Shown here: piece after piece, positions 1 to 8,824 of the stretch
Position numbering within the stretch: the stretch's first letter is position 1
Layout: each line of letters starts with the position of its first letter
Assembly (NCBI GenBank): GCA_937911265.1
Contig: CALDRG010000023.1
Location: forward strand, 1 to 64,000
DNA length: 64,000 bases
Reading direction: 5' to 3'
Source: Thalassarchaeum sp002495735
GTDB lineage: Archaea > Thermoplasmatota > Poseidoniia > Poseidoniales > Thalassarchaeaceae
Notes under the pieces: generated by a model
What the model saw: the letters and a program-made list of their open reading frames with translations, nothing else
What the model was told of the DNA's origin: nothing
Database searches by the model: none
Position numbers and translations under genes: made by a program

Positions 1-1
1 A

Positions 2-2092
2 GACACAAAAATAGCTTCTGATCATCTCCCGCGGGTTATGGATATCGCAGAGGATCCTGAGGAGCCCACTTGGGTGTGGTCCGACCCGCTGCCGCCGCAG
101 GACGACGACGTCTTGGGCAACTCTCAACTTGACATCTCGGGGCCGATATCAACGTCTTCGAATATCTCGGCCTCATGGAACGCAAACGTCTCTTTGCGGG
201 ATGACTACGGCGTCGAGTTACTTCCTGACAGGGCACTTGGAGTGCGCGCCCAGATTGACCAGCACCTAGGTGATGGTAATGGTTGGTTGAGCATACCCGA
301 GATTGCCGATTTCGTTGTACTGGTGGAGAATGCCCGTAATCTGACTAACTCCGAGATGATGGGTTGTTGTATCGTCGATTACTCTCCGTTACAGATGGTG
401 AAGGAGGTCGAAATCATCGTAATCCCGCCTGTAAACGGATCGATTGACAGCAACGGCAGTTGGGGCTGGATGGAGAGTGCTGATCTAACGGGGATGACTG
501 ACAGCCGCTTGACCAGGATTCTCGACATCCCACGCGTGGGCGGCGTGATAGAGGAGATCCCCCTCAGAATCACTCTCCCCGATCAGTGGGAGTTCCGATA
601 CAGCGCCATGCAGAGTGTGATTGAGGGCAGCCCAAGTGACTTCACGGTGTTCCGCCATCAGGCCCCTGTGGCTTCAGACATCCGCATCACTCTGGGTGAG
701 AACATGCCTCCCAACGCGATAGCTGAGAGGAAGACTGGAAATTCATTGATTCCCCTTTCGATTCCGACCGAATACACAGGAGTATGCACCGACAGCGTCT
801 TCGATGATACTCAGCAGTGGTGGACGGTCCACAACAACGGCACCATGATGCTTCGGTCCGACACCAAAGAACTCCGGTTCACGGCATCCGAATTGAATTA
901 CTCCGACGGCGAAGTTGCAAGCGTCGTTATGCACTGCATGGACTCTTTCTCCTCTTCGAGCAACTGGTACGAAAACATCGTGATTGACGGCACCGACCCT
1001 ACTTGGGAGGCGACCTTTGAGATTCAAGTCGATGGCAACACTACCGTGCTGGACAGCGAGCAGACTCACATTGAGGTGACTTCGGGCAGCGAGTTCTACT
1101 TCACCTTCAGCACCTCGGACTCGAGTGGTCTGCCAGTCAGTATCGACATCACATCCGATAAGTCCGCGGGGTGGAGGCACACGGGCGTCGACTACCTCGA
1201 GTTCATGGATCGCTTCTTCCAAGGCGAACAGGTCAATGGGATGCACCTCAATGTGACAGACCGCCATCAGGCCAAGGAGTCAAGTGAGTACAACCTCTCT
1301 CTCACTATTACAGACGACGCCTCGAATATCGTCACGAGAGAGTGGACAATCACCATCTCTGACGGATCCGGTCCGACGATAATCCCGAACATCATCTCTA
1401 ATGGTACTCTGATATCGCCCGAGTCTCCCGCACGCGCGGGTGAGGATATTATCCTCTCCTTGACCGAGTCCTTCGACGACCTAGATGCAATCGACGATGT
1501 ATCCTGGGAGGTCAGGGTGGATGGACAGGTGATAGTCGAGACAGCCCTCTGGAGCGAGATTGAGAAACTCTCGCTGCCTCTGTATGAACCAGCAATCTAC
1601 CTCATCCACATCATAGCCTGGGACTCCTTAGACAACATGGAGCAGATTTCCTTCGGCCTAGCTATCTCACCCGCACTCGGTGTTTCCCCTTCAGTCTTAG
1701 ACCACCATGTTATTGGCGATCTCGTTGAGGGCGAAGCGGTCAACATCATTGTCACTATGCAGAACACAGGAGCAGACATCGGCTCTGGGGTTCTGTGCTC
1801 GGAAACTGTCTGCTCTGATGAGGTAGTAGTCAGTGCTGCCGACCCGGCTGGACCCGGAGTTTTCAGCGCCGAACTGATTCTGAACCTAAACAACACGGAC
1901 CCAATCAACCTCAGGTTTGTTTGGTCCAGCGACAGTGCGGGCAGTGAGGGTGTTTTAGAGATAGACAACGACTATGTCGTTGTGTCACAATGGCAGATGC
2001 CAATGCAGGTACTGTTGGGCGTGCTGAGCGTGCTGATGCTGTTCGCATGGCTCGCTCACCGCACTTGGGGTGCCGAATCACAGAGGCCGTGA
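2..2092 (+). CDS. Surface protein anchored by a C-terminal membrane helix (5' end outside window)
   Basis: The frame is open to the first bases of the window and there is no signal peptide at the first internal ATG (position 38), so the gene almost certainly starts upstream. The visible part, nearly 700 residues, is acidic, rich in Ser, Thr, Asn and Asp with many N-glycosylation sequons, and looks like beta-sandwich or Ig-like extracellular modules. It ends in one hydrophobic helix (about residues 655-675 counted from the ATG at 38) followed by a short basic tail, the layout of a type I anchored surface protein. I do not recognise a catalytic motif. It resembles the 1024-aa protein at 20273 in overall design. 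Function is unknown; an adhesin or substrate-binding role is inference only. Confidence 0.75.
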   Translation, partial: DTKIASDHLPRVMDIAEDPEEPTWVWSDPLPPQDDDVLGNSQLDISGPISTSSNISASWNANVSLRDDYGVELLPDRALGVRAQIDQHLGDGNGWLSIPEIADFVVLVENARNLTNSEMMGCCIVDYSPLQMVKEVEIIVIPPVNGSIDSNGSWGWMESADLTGMTDSRLTRILDIPRVGGVIEEIPLRITLPDQWEFRYSAMQSVIEGSPSDFTVFRHQAPVASDIRITLGENMPPNAIAERKTGNSLIPLSIPTEYTGVCTDSVFDDTQQWWTVHNNGTMMLRSDTKELRFTASELNYSDGEVASVVMHCMDSFSSSSNWYENIVIDGTDPTWEATFEIQVDGNTTVLDSEQTHIEVTSGSEFYFTFSTSDSSGLPVSIDITSDKSAGWRHTGVDYLEFMDRFFQGEQVNGMHLNVTDRHQAKESSEYNLSLTITDDASNIVTREWTITISDGSGPTIIPNIISNGTLISPESPARAGEDIILSLTESFDDLDAIDDVSWEVRVDGQVIVETALWSEIEKLSLPLYEPAIYLIHIIAWDSLDNMEQISFGLAISPALGVSPSVLDHHVIGDLVEGEAVNIIVTMQNTGADIGSGVLCSETVCSDEVVVSAADPAGPGVFSAELILNLNNTDPINLRFVWSSDSAGSEGVLEIDNDYVVVSQWQMPMQVLLGVLSVLMLFAWLAHRTWGAESQRP

Positions 2093-2145
2093 GCGCCACT
2101 CAGGTATCCGCACACCTCTTGACCCCCAACTCAGGGTGAGAGGAC

Positions 2146-3861
2146 ATGGTCCTGCTTCCCGACTACCCTGAGAAGACCTTCTTGGCGCACAGACTCAGGG
2201 TCGAGAGACTAGCGCTTCTTTGCACACTCGTGCTAATTGGCGGAGGGGCCTGGTGGCTTGCCCCCGCAGTCACCAGTGGGGCCGAGATGTTTCCGAAGGT
2301 AGGCCCTGTTCTAGTGCTGTTTGCCTCGGCACTGCTCCTCCCTGATCTGATAGACTACGGGCCTGTTGAGCGATCTAGACTGGGTACAGCGGCAAACATC
2401 GCTTGGCCCAGTGTTCTGGCCTTAGCTGGGATTCACTACGGGCAGGGAGATGAGTTGATCGCATCGTTGATGCTGGCAGCGATAGCCGCCTTCCTTTGGC
2501 GCTACACCAGCCACTTACTCGGTGGCAGCCTCGGAATTCGTAAATGGAGGGGTCTGACAAGCATTGCTGGACTCGCCATCGCCATTTCCATACTGGTTTC
2601 GATGAGCGGCGATGCGGTTCTGTGGGCAGTCGTCATCACGGCATCGTTGGTGACGATGGTCCCTGATCTTCGGGCCAAGGACGACGATCACGAGGCTAGG
2701 GCCGAGTTTGCCAGCAGTCTCGACCAGATGGAGACACGGATTCTCTCTCTCCGGGAAGGAGGCTCGGGCCTCGAACAGTCGGCCTCGTTACTCAAGACGG
2801 CCCGAGAGGAGGGCTGGAAGGACCCCTCTAGGGGAATGGATCTGATTGCGCAGGCAGAGATCGAGATGGAACGAACTCAGGCAGTCGCAATCGATCTTGA
2901 TGCCATACGCTCTGATGCCCTCAAGTCCGTGAAGCGTGCCGAAGAGGTCACTCTCGACGCACTCGGTCCGAGGAAGGCCTTCGAGGCCGGCGATATGGAG
3001 GCCAAGATGGGTTCACCTCGTGAGGCCGAGTTATTGTACCGGCGCGCTAAGGAGAAGGCTGCGGTGATTGAGGAGTACTGGCAGAGGGCAGCAGACGCGA
3101 TCGCCGAGTCAGTGGCTGCGATAGGAGACCACATTGGCCATCAGGCCGATGCAGTGAGAGAAATACTCAGATCGGCCGAGGAGGCGTTGCAGGCAGAGGA
3201 GCCCAAAGAGGCTCTGCACATCGCCTCATCGATTCCCGAACATCTCGAGAGCCTCGGCTCTTCCGGGGAGGCCGCAGTCAAGTCGATGAGCGATGCCGAG
3301 CACGCGGTGGCGGCGGCCGAGGGCGACATCCAAATAGTCACGAAGGACCGATTGGAGCAGGCTCGCAAGGCTATGGATTCGGGTGATCCTGCTCTTGCAA
3401 AGGGTCTTGCTGACAGTGTTCTGAGGGATGTGCGAGCAACCTCTGATGCGATGCAGGAGGTGCAGCGGGCACTACGCCAGAGTAAGCAGATTGAGGCTAG
3501 GTTACCTGCCGCGAAAAAATCTGAGTGGGAGGCTAGGCTCAAACAGGTTGCAGCGATGGCAGATGCTGGTGAGTGGCAGGATGCCTCACAGGTAATGAAT
3601 CTCCTGACTTCGGACCTGCAGTCTCATGAGCACAAGGTGTCAGAGGCGACAGAACTCGTTCGTTTCGTCGACGAGGAGTGGAAGGCCCTGCGCCGAAGAC
3701 TCGACTCCGCTGGGATAGGTCCGACTGACCCGAGCAGGATGGCTGCTGAGAAGACAGTATCTGAAGCATCTATCGCCTTGGAGCAGGGTGACATCGACTC
3801 TTGTCACAAAGCCCTAGGGGCCGCCAGTGAGATGCTTGAGTCGCAGAACCGCCGAGTCTAA
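2146..3861 (+). CDS. Membrane protein with N-terminal helices and a long cytoplasmic coiled-coil domain
   Basis: The 571-aa protein has about five hydrophobic helices in the first 175 residues, followed by roughly 390 residues of charged, Ala/Glu-rich alpha-helical sequence (segments rich in AEE, EAL and QAR). The helical part reads as coiled coils or helical-hairpin (TPR-like) repeats and should lie in the cytoplasm. It starts 54 bp after the surface protein gene, so the two may be cotranscribed. Its stop overlaps the stop of the convergent trhO gene by 4 bp. No enzyme motif is visible. Signalling, scaffolding or cell-shape roles are possible, but none is supported by a recognised domain. 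Confidence 0.8.
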   Translation: MVLLPDYPEKTFLAHRLRVERLALLCTLVLIGGGAWWLAPAVTSGAEMFPKVGPVLVLFASALLLPDLIDYGPVERSRLGTAANIAWPSVLALAGIHYGQGDELIASLMLAAIAAFLWRYTSHLLGGSLGIRKWRGLTSIAGLAIAISILVSMSGDAVLWAVVITASLVTMVPDLRAKDDDHEARAEFASSLDQMETRILSLREGGSGLEQSASLLKTAREEGWKDPSRGMDLIAQAEIEMERTQAVAIDLDAIRSDALKSVKRAEEVTLDALGPRKAFEAGDMEAKMGSPREAELLYRRAKEKAAVIEEYWQRAADAIAESVAAIGDHIGHQADAVREILRSAEEALQAEEPKEALHIASSIPEHLESLGSSGEAAVKSMSDAEHAVAAAEGDIQIVTKDRLEQARKAMDSGDPALAKGLADSVLRDVRATSDAMQEVQRALRQSKQIEARLPAAKKSEWEARLKQVAAMADAGEWQDASQVMNLLTSDLQSHEHKVSEATELVRFVDEEWKALRRRLDSAGIGPTDPSRMAAEKTVSEASIALEQGDIDSCHKALGAASEMLESQNRRV

Positions 3862-4676
3862 CGTCCACTCTCAAAGCAGTATGGGCAGTACTGATTGATT
3901 ACATACCGCTCTGAATTCTGCTCTTCATAGGAAAGAGGCTCCCGGCACCTGAAGCACATCACTATCTCCGTCTCCATGAGTTGATGGTCCAGAGCAACCC
4001 TCTGGTCGAACACGAAGCAGTCACCACTCCAATGGGAGCCGCCGCATTCCTCTAAGTACCCGAGAATCCCACCCTCGAGCTGCCTGACATCCTCGAACCC
4101 GGCTTTGAGCATGACAGCGGATGCCTTCTCACAACGAATACCTCCGGTGCAATACATCACCAGCGTCTTCGACTTGTACTCATCAGGCAAGGACCCTATT
4201 GCATCAGGGAAATCTCTGAACGAGGGTATGTCGAGATCTATCGCGCCATCGAATGTGCCTACTCTGGTCTCGTAGTCGTTCCGAGTGTCGAGCACCACGA
4301 CATCCTCGTCCTCATCTAGCATCTGCTTGAACTCCATGGGCGATATGTGCGGACCGGTGAACTCTGCTGGCCTGATGTCATCCCTTCCGAGAGCAATTAT
4401 CTCTTGCTTGCGTTTGACAAGCATCCTGCGGAATGGTTGGTAGTCCGTGTGACTGACCTTAGTTGGGATGCCTACGAAGCGAGCATCGAACTCGAGGTGC
4501 TGTAGAAAAGAGTCGGTGGCTTCCTGGGTGCCCGCGAGGAAGAAGTTGATTCCGTTGGGGCTCAGAAGGACAGTTCCCTTGAGCCCCAGTTCAAGACAGC
4601 GCTCCAGCATCGGTTCGCGGAGTTCGTCTCTGTCAGGTAGATTGACGAAGCGGTAGCCGGCGATGTTCACGATCAT
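3858..4676 (-). CDS. trhO: tRNA uridine(34) hydroxylase, rhodanese family (TrhO/YceA)
   Basis: The 272-aa protein matches the TrhO (YceA, UPF0176) family, which hydroxylates U34 of certain tRNAs with molecular oxygen. The N-terminal part (about 1-95) is the family's acylphosphatase-like domain. The middle is a rhodanese domain with the active-site loop CTGGIRCEK near residues 165-173, including the catalytic cysteine. The C-terminus holds two Cys pairs (CFRC and CPYC) that could bind zinc. It is shorter than the E. coli protein, as are many family members. It is downstream of thrS on the same strand with a 9-bp gap, so the two translation genes are probably cotranscribed. The enzyme implies aerobic growth. 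Confidence 0.88.
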   Translation of the reverse strand: MIVNIAGYRFVNLPDRDELREPMLERCLELGLKGTVLLSPNGINFFLAGTQEATDSFLQHLEFDARFVGIPTKVSHTDYQPFRRMLVKRKQEIIALGRDDIRPAEFTGPHISPMEFKQMLDEDEDVVVLDTRNDYETRVGTFDGAIDLDIPSFRDFPDAIGSLPDEYKSKTLVMYCTGGIRCEKASAVMLKAGFEDVRQLEGGILGYLEECGGSHWSGDCFVFDQRVALDHQLMETEIVMCFRCREPLSYEEQNSERYVINQYCPYCFESGR

Positions 4677-4685
4677 GACGGCCCC

Positions 4686-6638
4686 TCACTTCGGAGGCAC
4701 GATGCCGAGTTCAGTGCTGCGATTGGTTATCTCGGCGAAAATCTCCGCTACGAACTCGTCCAACACGACCCCGTTGCGCTGGTTGTTGTTACGCCCCCGG
4801 ATGGAGACAGTTCCGTTGGCCGACTCTTCGTCGCCGATGATTACCATGTAGGCCGGACGCAGCGTCCGGTGCACACGGATCTTTTTGCCAATGGTGCTGT
4901 CCGAGTCGTCGATGCGGACTCTGACCCCTGCCTCGTGCAGGGCATCATACACTCTAGCAGCGTGCTCCTTGTGCTTCTCGGAGATGGTAATGACCTGGAC
5001 TTGAACTGGAGAGAGCCAGGTCGGAAAATTCCCTGCCCAGTGCTCGGTCAGGAAGGCGACAAACCTCTCGTGCGTCGACAGCGGTGCGCGGTGGATGACG
5101 AAGACCTCGCCGTTCTCCGCACCGGTCTCGTCCTTGTAGGTCAGGGCGAACCTCTCCTTAGCAGCGAAATCGAGCTGAATGGTTGACATCGATTCCTCGC
5201 GACCTATCAAGGTAGTAAATTGGATATCGACCTTGGGACCATAGAATGCAGCCTCGTCGACTGCTTCGACGTATGGAACGCCGAGGCTGTCCAGTATGTT
5301 CCTGAGATAATTCTCGGTGGCAGCCCAGTTCTCGGGCTGGTCGATGTACTTCTCAGAGTTAGCAGGGTCCCAAAGAGAGAGCCGGAAGTGGTAACTCTCG
5401 AAGCCGAAGGCAGCATAGTAGTCTTGCACCATTCTGATATTGTCAGCGAATTCTTGCGCTACCTGGTCGAGGGTGCAGTAGATGTGGGCATCGTTCATCG
5501 ACAGCATCCTGACGCGCAGTAGCCCGGTGAGAGTTCCAGAGAGTTCGTTTCGGTAGACAGTACCGTACTCGGCGATGCGCAAGGGCAAATCGCGGTAGGA
5601 ACGTTTCTTGTTGCTGTACACGAGATGGTGCATCGGGCAATTCATCGCCTTCAGGTAGTATGTCCCGTCGTCCATCTCCATTGGAGGGTACATCGAGTCG
5701 GCGTAGTGCGGCAGGTGCCCGCTGGCCTCAAACAGTTGTTGCTTGGCGAGAACCGGGGTAGTAACTCTGACGTAGCCATAGGCTTCCTCAGTCTCGACCG
5801 CGAACCGCTCAATCTCAGACTTGATGGTCTCACCGTTCGGTAACCACACCGGTAGCCCTTTGCCGATGAGTTCGTCAATCATATAGAGCTCCATTTCCTT
5901 GCCGATTTTCTTGTGGTCGCGCTTGGCCGCCTCTTCCAGTTGGCGCACCCTCTCCTGCAGCGCCTCTTTACTCGGATAACACATACCGTAGATCCGAACG
6001 AGGGACTCGCGCTTACTGTCAGCCCTCCAGTAGGCTTGGCTGGTGCTGGACAACCTGAACCAGCGCAGATGCGAGGTGCTGGGTACGTGCGGGCCACGGC
6101 ACAAATCGACGAAGTCACCCTGACGGTAAGCAGACGAACCTACGTCGTGACCAATCTTGTCATCCATTATCTCAAGTTTGAACGGGTTCGATGCGAACAT
6201 CTCACGCAACACGTCGTTGCCGTGATCCTCGCGGATGATTGCATGGTTGGCTCGAACGTGTTGACTCATCTTCTTCTCAATCGCCCTGAGTTCCTCGTCA
6301 CCAATCGGGTCCATGTGGAAGTCGTAGTAGAAGCCAGTCTCAATCGGCGGGCCGATGGTCGGCTTGGCATCGGGGAACAGTTCAGTCACGGCCTGGGCTA
6401 GCAAGTGCGCGCAAGAGTGGCGCAGGATGTACAGGCCCTCCTCGGAGTCCCCGGCGATGACCCCGACGCCACAATTGGAATCGAGGATGTGCGAGAAATC
6501 CCGCTCGCTGCCGTCGACTAGGGCGGCGACGGCACCGGACTTCTTGCCGTGGACATTCACGATGACCTCGCCGACTGTGATTCCCGAAGTGTACTCATGG
6601 ATGCCAGCGGCGCCGACATCAACCGAAATCATCGCCAT
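4686..6638 (-). CDS. thrS: Threonyl-tRNA synthetase, bacterial type
   Basis: The 650-aa class II synthetase charges tRNA-Thr. Domain order: TGS domain (about 1-60), N2 editing domain with its zinc-like signature HSCAH (H74, H78) and CRGPH (C180, H184), a catalytic core with the zinc-binding Cys of NCPMHH (C334) and motif 2 around FRNE-like residues (YGTVYRNE), and a C-terminal anticodon-binding domain containing VIGDEE. The editing domain is of the bacterial/eukaryotic kind, not the D-tyrosyl-deacylase-like domain found in many archaea, which suggests ancient transfer from bacteria. The first ATG (6638) is used; a second in-frame ATG lies two codons in. trhO follows 9 bp downstream. Confidence 0.96.
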   Translation of the reverse strand: MAMISVDVGAAGIHEYTSGITVGEVIVNVHGKKSGAVAALVDGSERDFSHILDSNCGVGVIAGDSEEGLYILRHSCAHLLAQAVTELFPDAKPTIGPPIETGFYYDFHMDPIGDEELRAIEKKMSQHVRANHAIIREDHGNDVLREMFASNPFKLEIMDDKIGHDVGSSAYRQGDFVDLCRGPHVPSTSHLRWFRLSSTSQAYWRADSKRESLVRIYGMCYPSKEALQERVRQLEEAAKRDHKKIGKEMELYMIDELIGKGLPVWLPNGETIKSEIERFAVETEEAYGYVRVTTPVLAKQQLFEASGHLPHYADSMYPPMEMDDGTYYLKAMNCPMHHLVYSNKKRSYRDLPLRIAEYGTVYRNELSGTLTGLLRVRMLSMNDAHIYCTLDQVAQEFADNIRMVQDYYAAFGFESYHFRLSLWDPANSEKYIDQPENWAATENYLRNILDSLGVPYVEAVDEAAFYGPKVDIQFTTLIGREESMSTIQLDFAAKERFALTYKDETGAENGEVFVIHRAPLSTHERFVAFLTEHWAGNFPTWLSPVQVQVITISEKHKEHAARVYDALHEAGVRVRIDDSDSTIGKKIRVHRTLRPAYMVIIGDEESANGTVSIRGRNNNQRNGVVLDEFVAEIFAEITNRSTELGIVPPK

Positions 6639-6713
6639 CTAAGGTGCCCTCAGCGCGTTGGCGAGGCACATCGGATATGAAGCCAATCGCGAAAAACAGG
6701 CCGTAGGCCTGAA

Positions 6714-7622
6714 TCATTCGAGTACGAATTGGGTACCAGCGGTGCCAGCGACCATGCCCTGCATGTCCGTGAGGGCCCCTATCACCGCTCTGCCACCTGA
6801 GCGACGTACGAAGTCGCATGCCGCCTCCACCTTGGGCCCCATCGAGCCCTCTTCAAACTCGTACTGCTCTATCTGCTCAGGCGTGACTCTCTCGAGTCTG
6901 CGAGCATCTTCGGTCCCCCAGTCGAGGTAGACGCCATCGGTGTCAGTAGCGAGGATGAGCAGACCCGCATCGAGCTCGAAGGCGAGCAGCGCGCTGGCTC
7001 TATCCTTGTCAACCACCACCTCGACACCCTCGAGTGTCCCGTCCGGTTTGTACACAGTCGGTATGCCTCCACCGCCAGCGCAGATTACGGTGGCGCCATT
7101 CTCGAGCAGCCAGTGAATCGGCCTCATCTCGAAGATTCTCTGAGGCTCAGGGGATGCCACCACTCTCCTCCAATACTCGCCGTCAGGAGCAACGCTCCAC
7201 CCCTTCTGTTCGGCCAGCGTCTTAGCCTCCTGCTCGCTGTAAACCGGACCTATCGGCTTGGTCGGGTTGTCGAAGGCAGGATCCTCGGGATCGACCTCAA
7301 CCATGGTCAGGATTGTCGCCAACGGCTCTTCCATCGGAAGCAGGTTGCCGAGTTCTTGTTCGATCATGTAGCCAATCATCCCCTCGGTTTGGGCTCCTAG
7401 GATGTCGAGCGGGTACTCCTCGACTTCCTCGTAGGCCGCCGACTGCAATGACAACAGCCCGACTTGTGGGCCGTTGCCGTGGGAGATGACAAGCTGGTAG
7501 TCGTGTGCCAGTGGAGCCACCGCTTCGGCAGCTATCGCTACGTTGCGGCGCTGGTTCTCAGCCGTCAGCGGCTGGCCGCGCTTCAGAAGTGCATTGCCTC
7601 CAAGCGCCACTACGACCCTCAT
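6714..7622 (-). CDS. arcC: Carbamate kinase
   Basis: The 302-aa protein belongs to the amino acid kinase superfamily. It has GGNALL at residues 8-13, the ISHGNGPQVG loop near 47-56, a GGGGIPTV segment near 185 and the VDKDRASALLA motif that is typical of carbamate kinases. The enzyme interconverts carbamoyl phosphate plus ADP with ATP, carbamate and ammonia. Length is normal for the family. The usual arginine deiminase partners are not in this window, although an agmatinase is present at 18.8-19.7 kb. It could make ATP from carbamoyl phosphate or supply carbamoyl phosphate; the sequence does not decide. It is 75 bp upstream of thrS on the same strand. Confidence 0.93.
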   Translation of the reverse strand: MRVVVALGGNALLKRGQPLTAENQRRNVAIAAEAVAPLAHDYQLVISHGNGPQVGLLSLQSAAYEEVEEYPLDILGAQTEGMIGYMIEQELGNLLPMEEPLATILTMVEVDPEDPAFDNPTKPIGPVYSEQEAKTLAEQKGWSVAPDGEYWRRVVASPEPQRIFEMRPIHWLLENGATVICAGGGGIPTVYKPDGTLEGVEVVVDKDRASALLAFELDAGLLILATDTDGVYLDWGTEDARRLERVTPEQIEQYEFEEGSMGPKVEAACDFVRRSGGRAVIGALTDMQGMVAGTAGTQFVLE

Positions 7623-7669
7623 GAGTCTGGCGCGGAAGCGTGAAGCGATAAGAACACGCGCCCTTTGGC

Positions 7670-8824
7670 ATGCCCATGGTGCGTCTTGGGCTGTTGGCTA
7701 ATCCTGACGCCGGCCTCGGCGGCAGGTTGGGTCTGAAGGGCTCAGACGGTCAGGCAGAGTTGGCGCGATCCATGGGGGCAGAGGACCGCTCGGGACCCCG
7801 ACTGACCCTGATGCTTGAGCACTTCTCAAAGCTCCACAGAGCCAACTTCGATGACATCGAGTGGCTAACTAGTGAGGGCAGTATGGGCACCGATTGGCTC
7901 CCCGAGGGAGCCAAAATCGGCTCTATCAGCATAGTTCACTCGGCTTCAGGTGGAACTTCCGCGTCCGACACCACTGCAGCGGTGATGACTCTACTCGAGG
8001 GCGGCATCGACCTGCTGGTCTACGCTGGTGGCGATGGCACCACACGCGACATCGTCGCCGCATTGGAGTCAACCGGTCATTCGAAGACTCCCGTAATCGG
8101 AGTCCCGACTGGAGTCAAGATGCACTCCGGCTGCTTTGCCGCCTCTCCGAGGGCCGCTGCAGAGGTACTTTCTGCATGGCTCAACGACGATTTGCTGCTG
8201 GCTAGTACTGAGGTGCTGGATCTCGACGAGGAGCGCTATCGGAAGGGTGAGTGGGTAGTGCAGTTGTACGCCGAGGCGATGACACCCGCCAGCCCGCGCT
8301 GGATGCAAGGTTCCAAGCAACGCATCGAGACTACCGGCGAGGAGGATACTACAGAGGGGCTGGCCGATCACATTGGAGAACTCATCATCAATGACGAGAG
8401 ACTCGTCATCTGGGGCTCAGGAGGGACATTGCGGGCCATCGGAGAGATGAACGGCTTTGAGTTGACCAATCTCGGTATCGATGCTACCAGGGGCACAGAA
8501 CAGATCGGGACCGACCTAGATGAAGCAGGTCTGCTGAAGATTCTATCATCACACACAGGACCGATTACACTACTGCTTTCCCCTATGGGAGGCCAAGGTT
8601 TCCTGATTGGCAGAGGTAACCTGCAACTTTCTCCGGAGGTCCTGCGTGCGGTCGGCATAGACAGTATAATTGGGGTTGTGACTCCAGCCAAATTGTTGAC
8701 TGTCAGGAGGCTACGTATTGAGACCGGTGATGCCGAACTCGATGCGGAGTTCGCGGCCAAGCGCTACATGAAGGTCCTACAGGGTTACAGGACTACCAGA
8801 GTCTTGCCGGTGTCGGTTGACTAA
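7670..8824 (+). CDS. ATP-NAD kinase-like protein (COG3199 family)
   Basis: The 384-aa protein starts with LGLLANPDAG and carries the diacylglycerol kinase/NAD kinase signature YAGGDGTTRDI near residues 120-130. This fits the archaeal COG3199 family of predicted ATP-NAD kinases, which would phosphorylate NAD to NADP in the cytosol. The C-terminal half (about 215-350) is a beta-rich domain as in the family. Another ATG lies two codons downstream and cannot be excluded as the start. Its stop overlaps the convergent pyrG gene by 4 bp. The substrate is inferred from family membership only. Confidence 0.82.
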   Translation: MPMVRLGLLANPDAGLGGRLGLKGSDGQAELARSMGAEDRSGPRLTLMLEHFSKLHRANFDDIEWLTSEGSMGTDWLPEGAKIGSISIVHSASGGTSASDTTAAVMTLLEGGIDLLVYAGGDGTTRDIVAALESTGHSKTPVIGVPTGVKMHSGCFAASPRAAAEVLSAWLNDDLLLASTEVLDLDEERYRKGEWVVQLYAEAMTPASPRWMQGSKQRIETTGEEDTTEGLADHIGELIINDERLVIWGSGGTLRAIGEMNGFELTNLGIDATRGTEQIGTDLDEAGLLKILSSHTGPITLLLSPMGGQGFLIGRGNLQLSPEVLRAVGIDSIIGVVTPAKLLTVRRLRIETGDAELDAEFAAKRYMKVLQGYRTTRVLPVSVD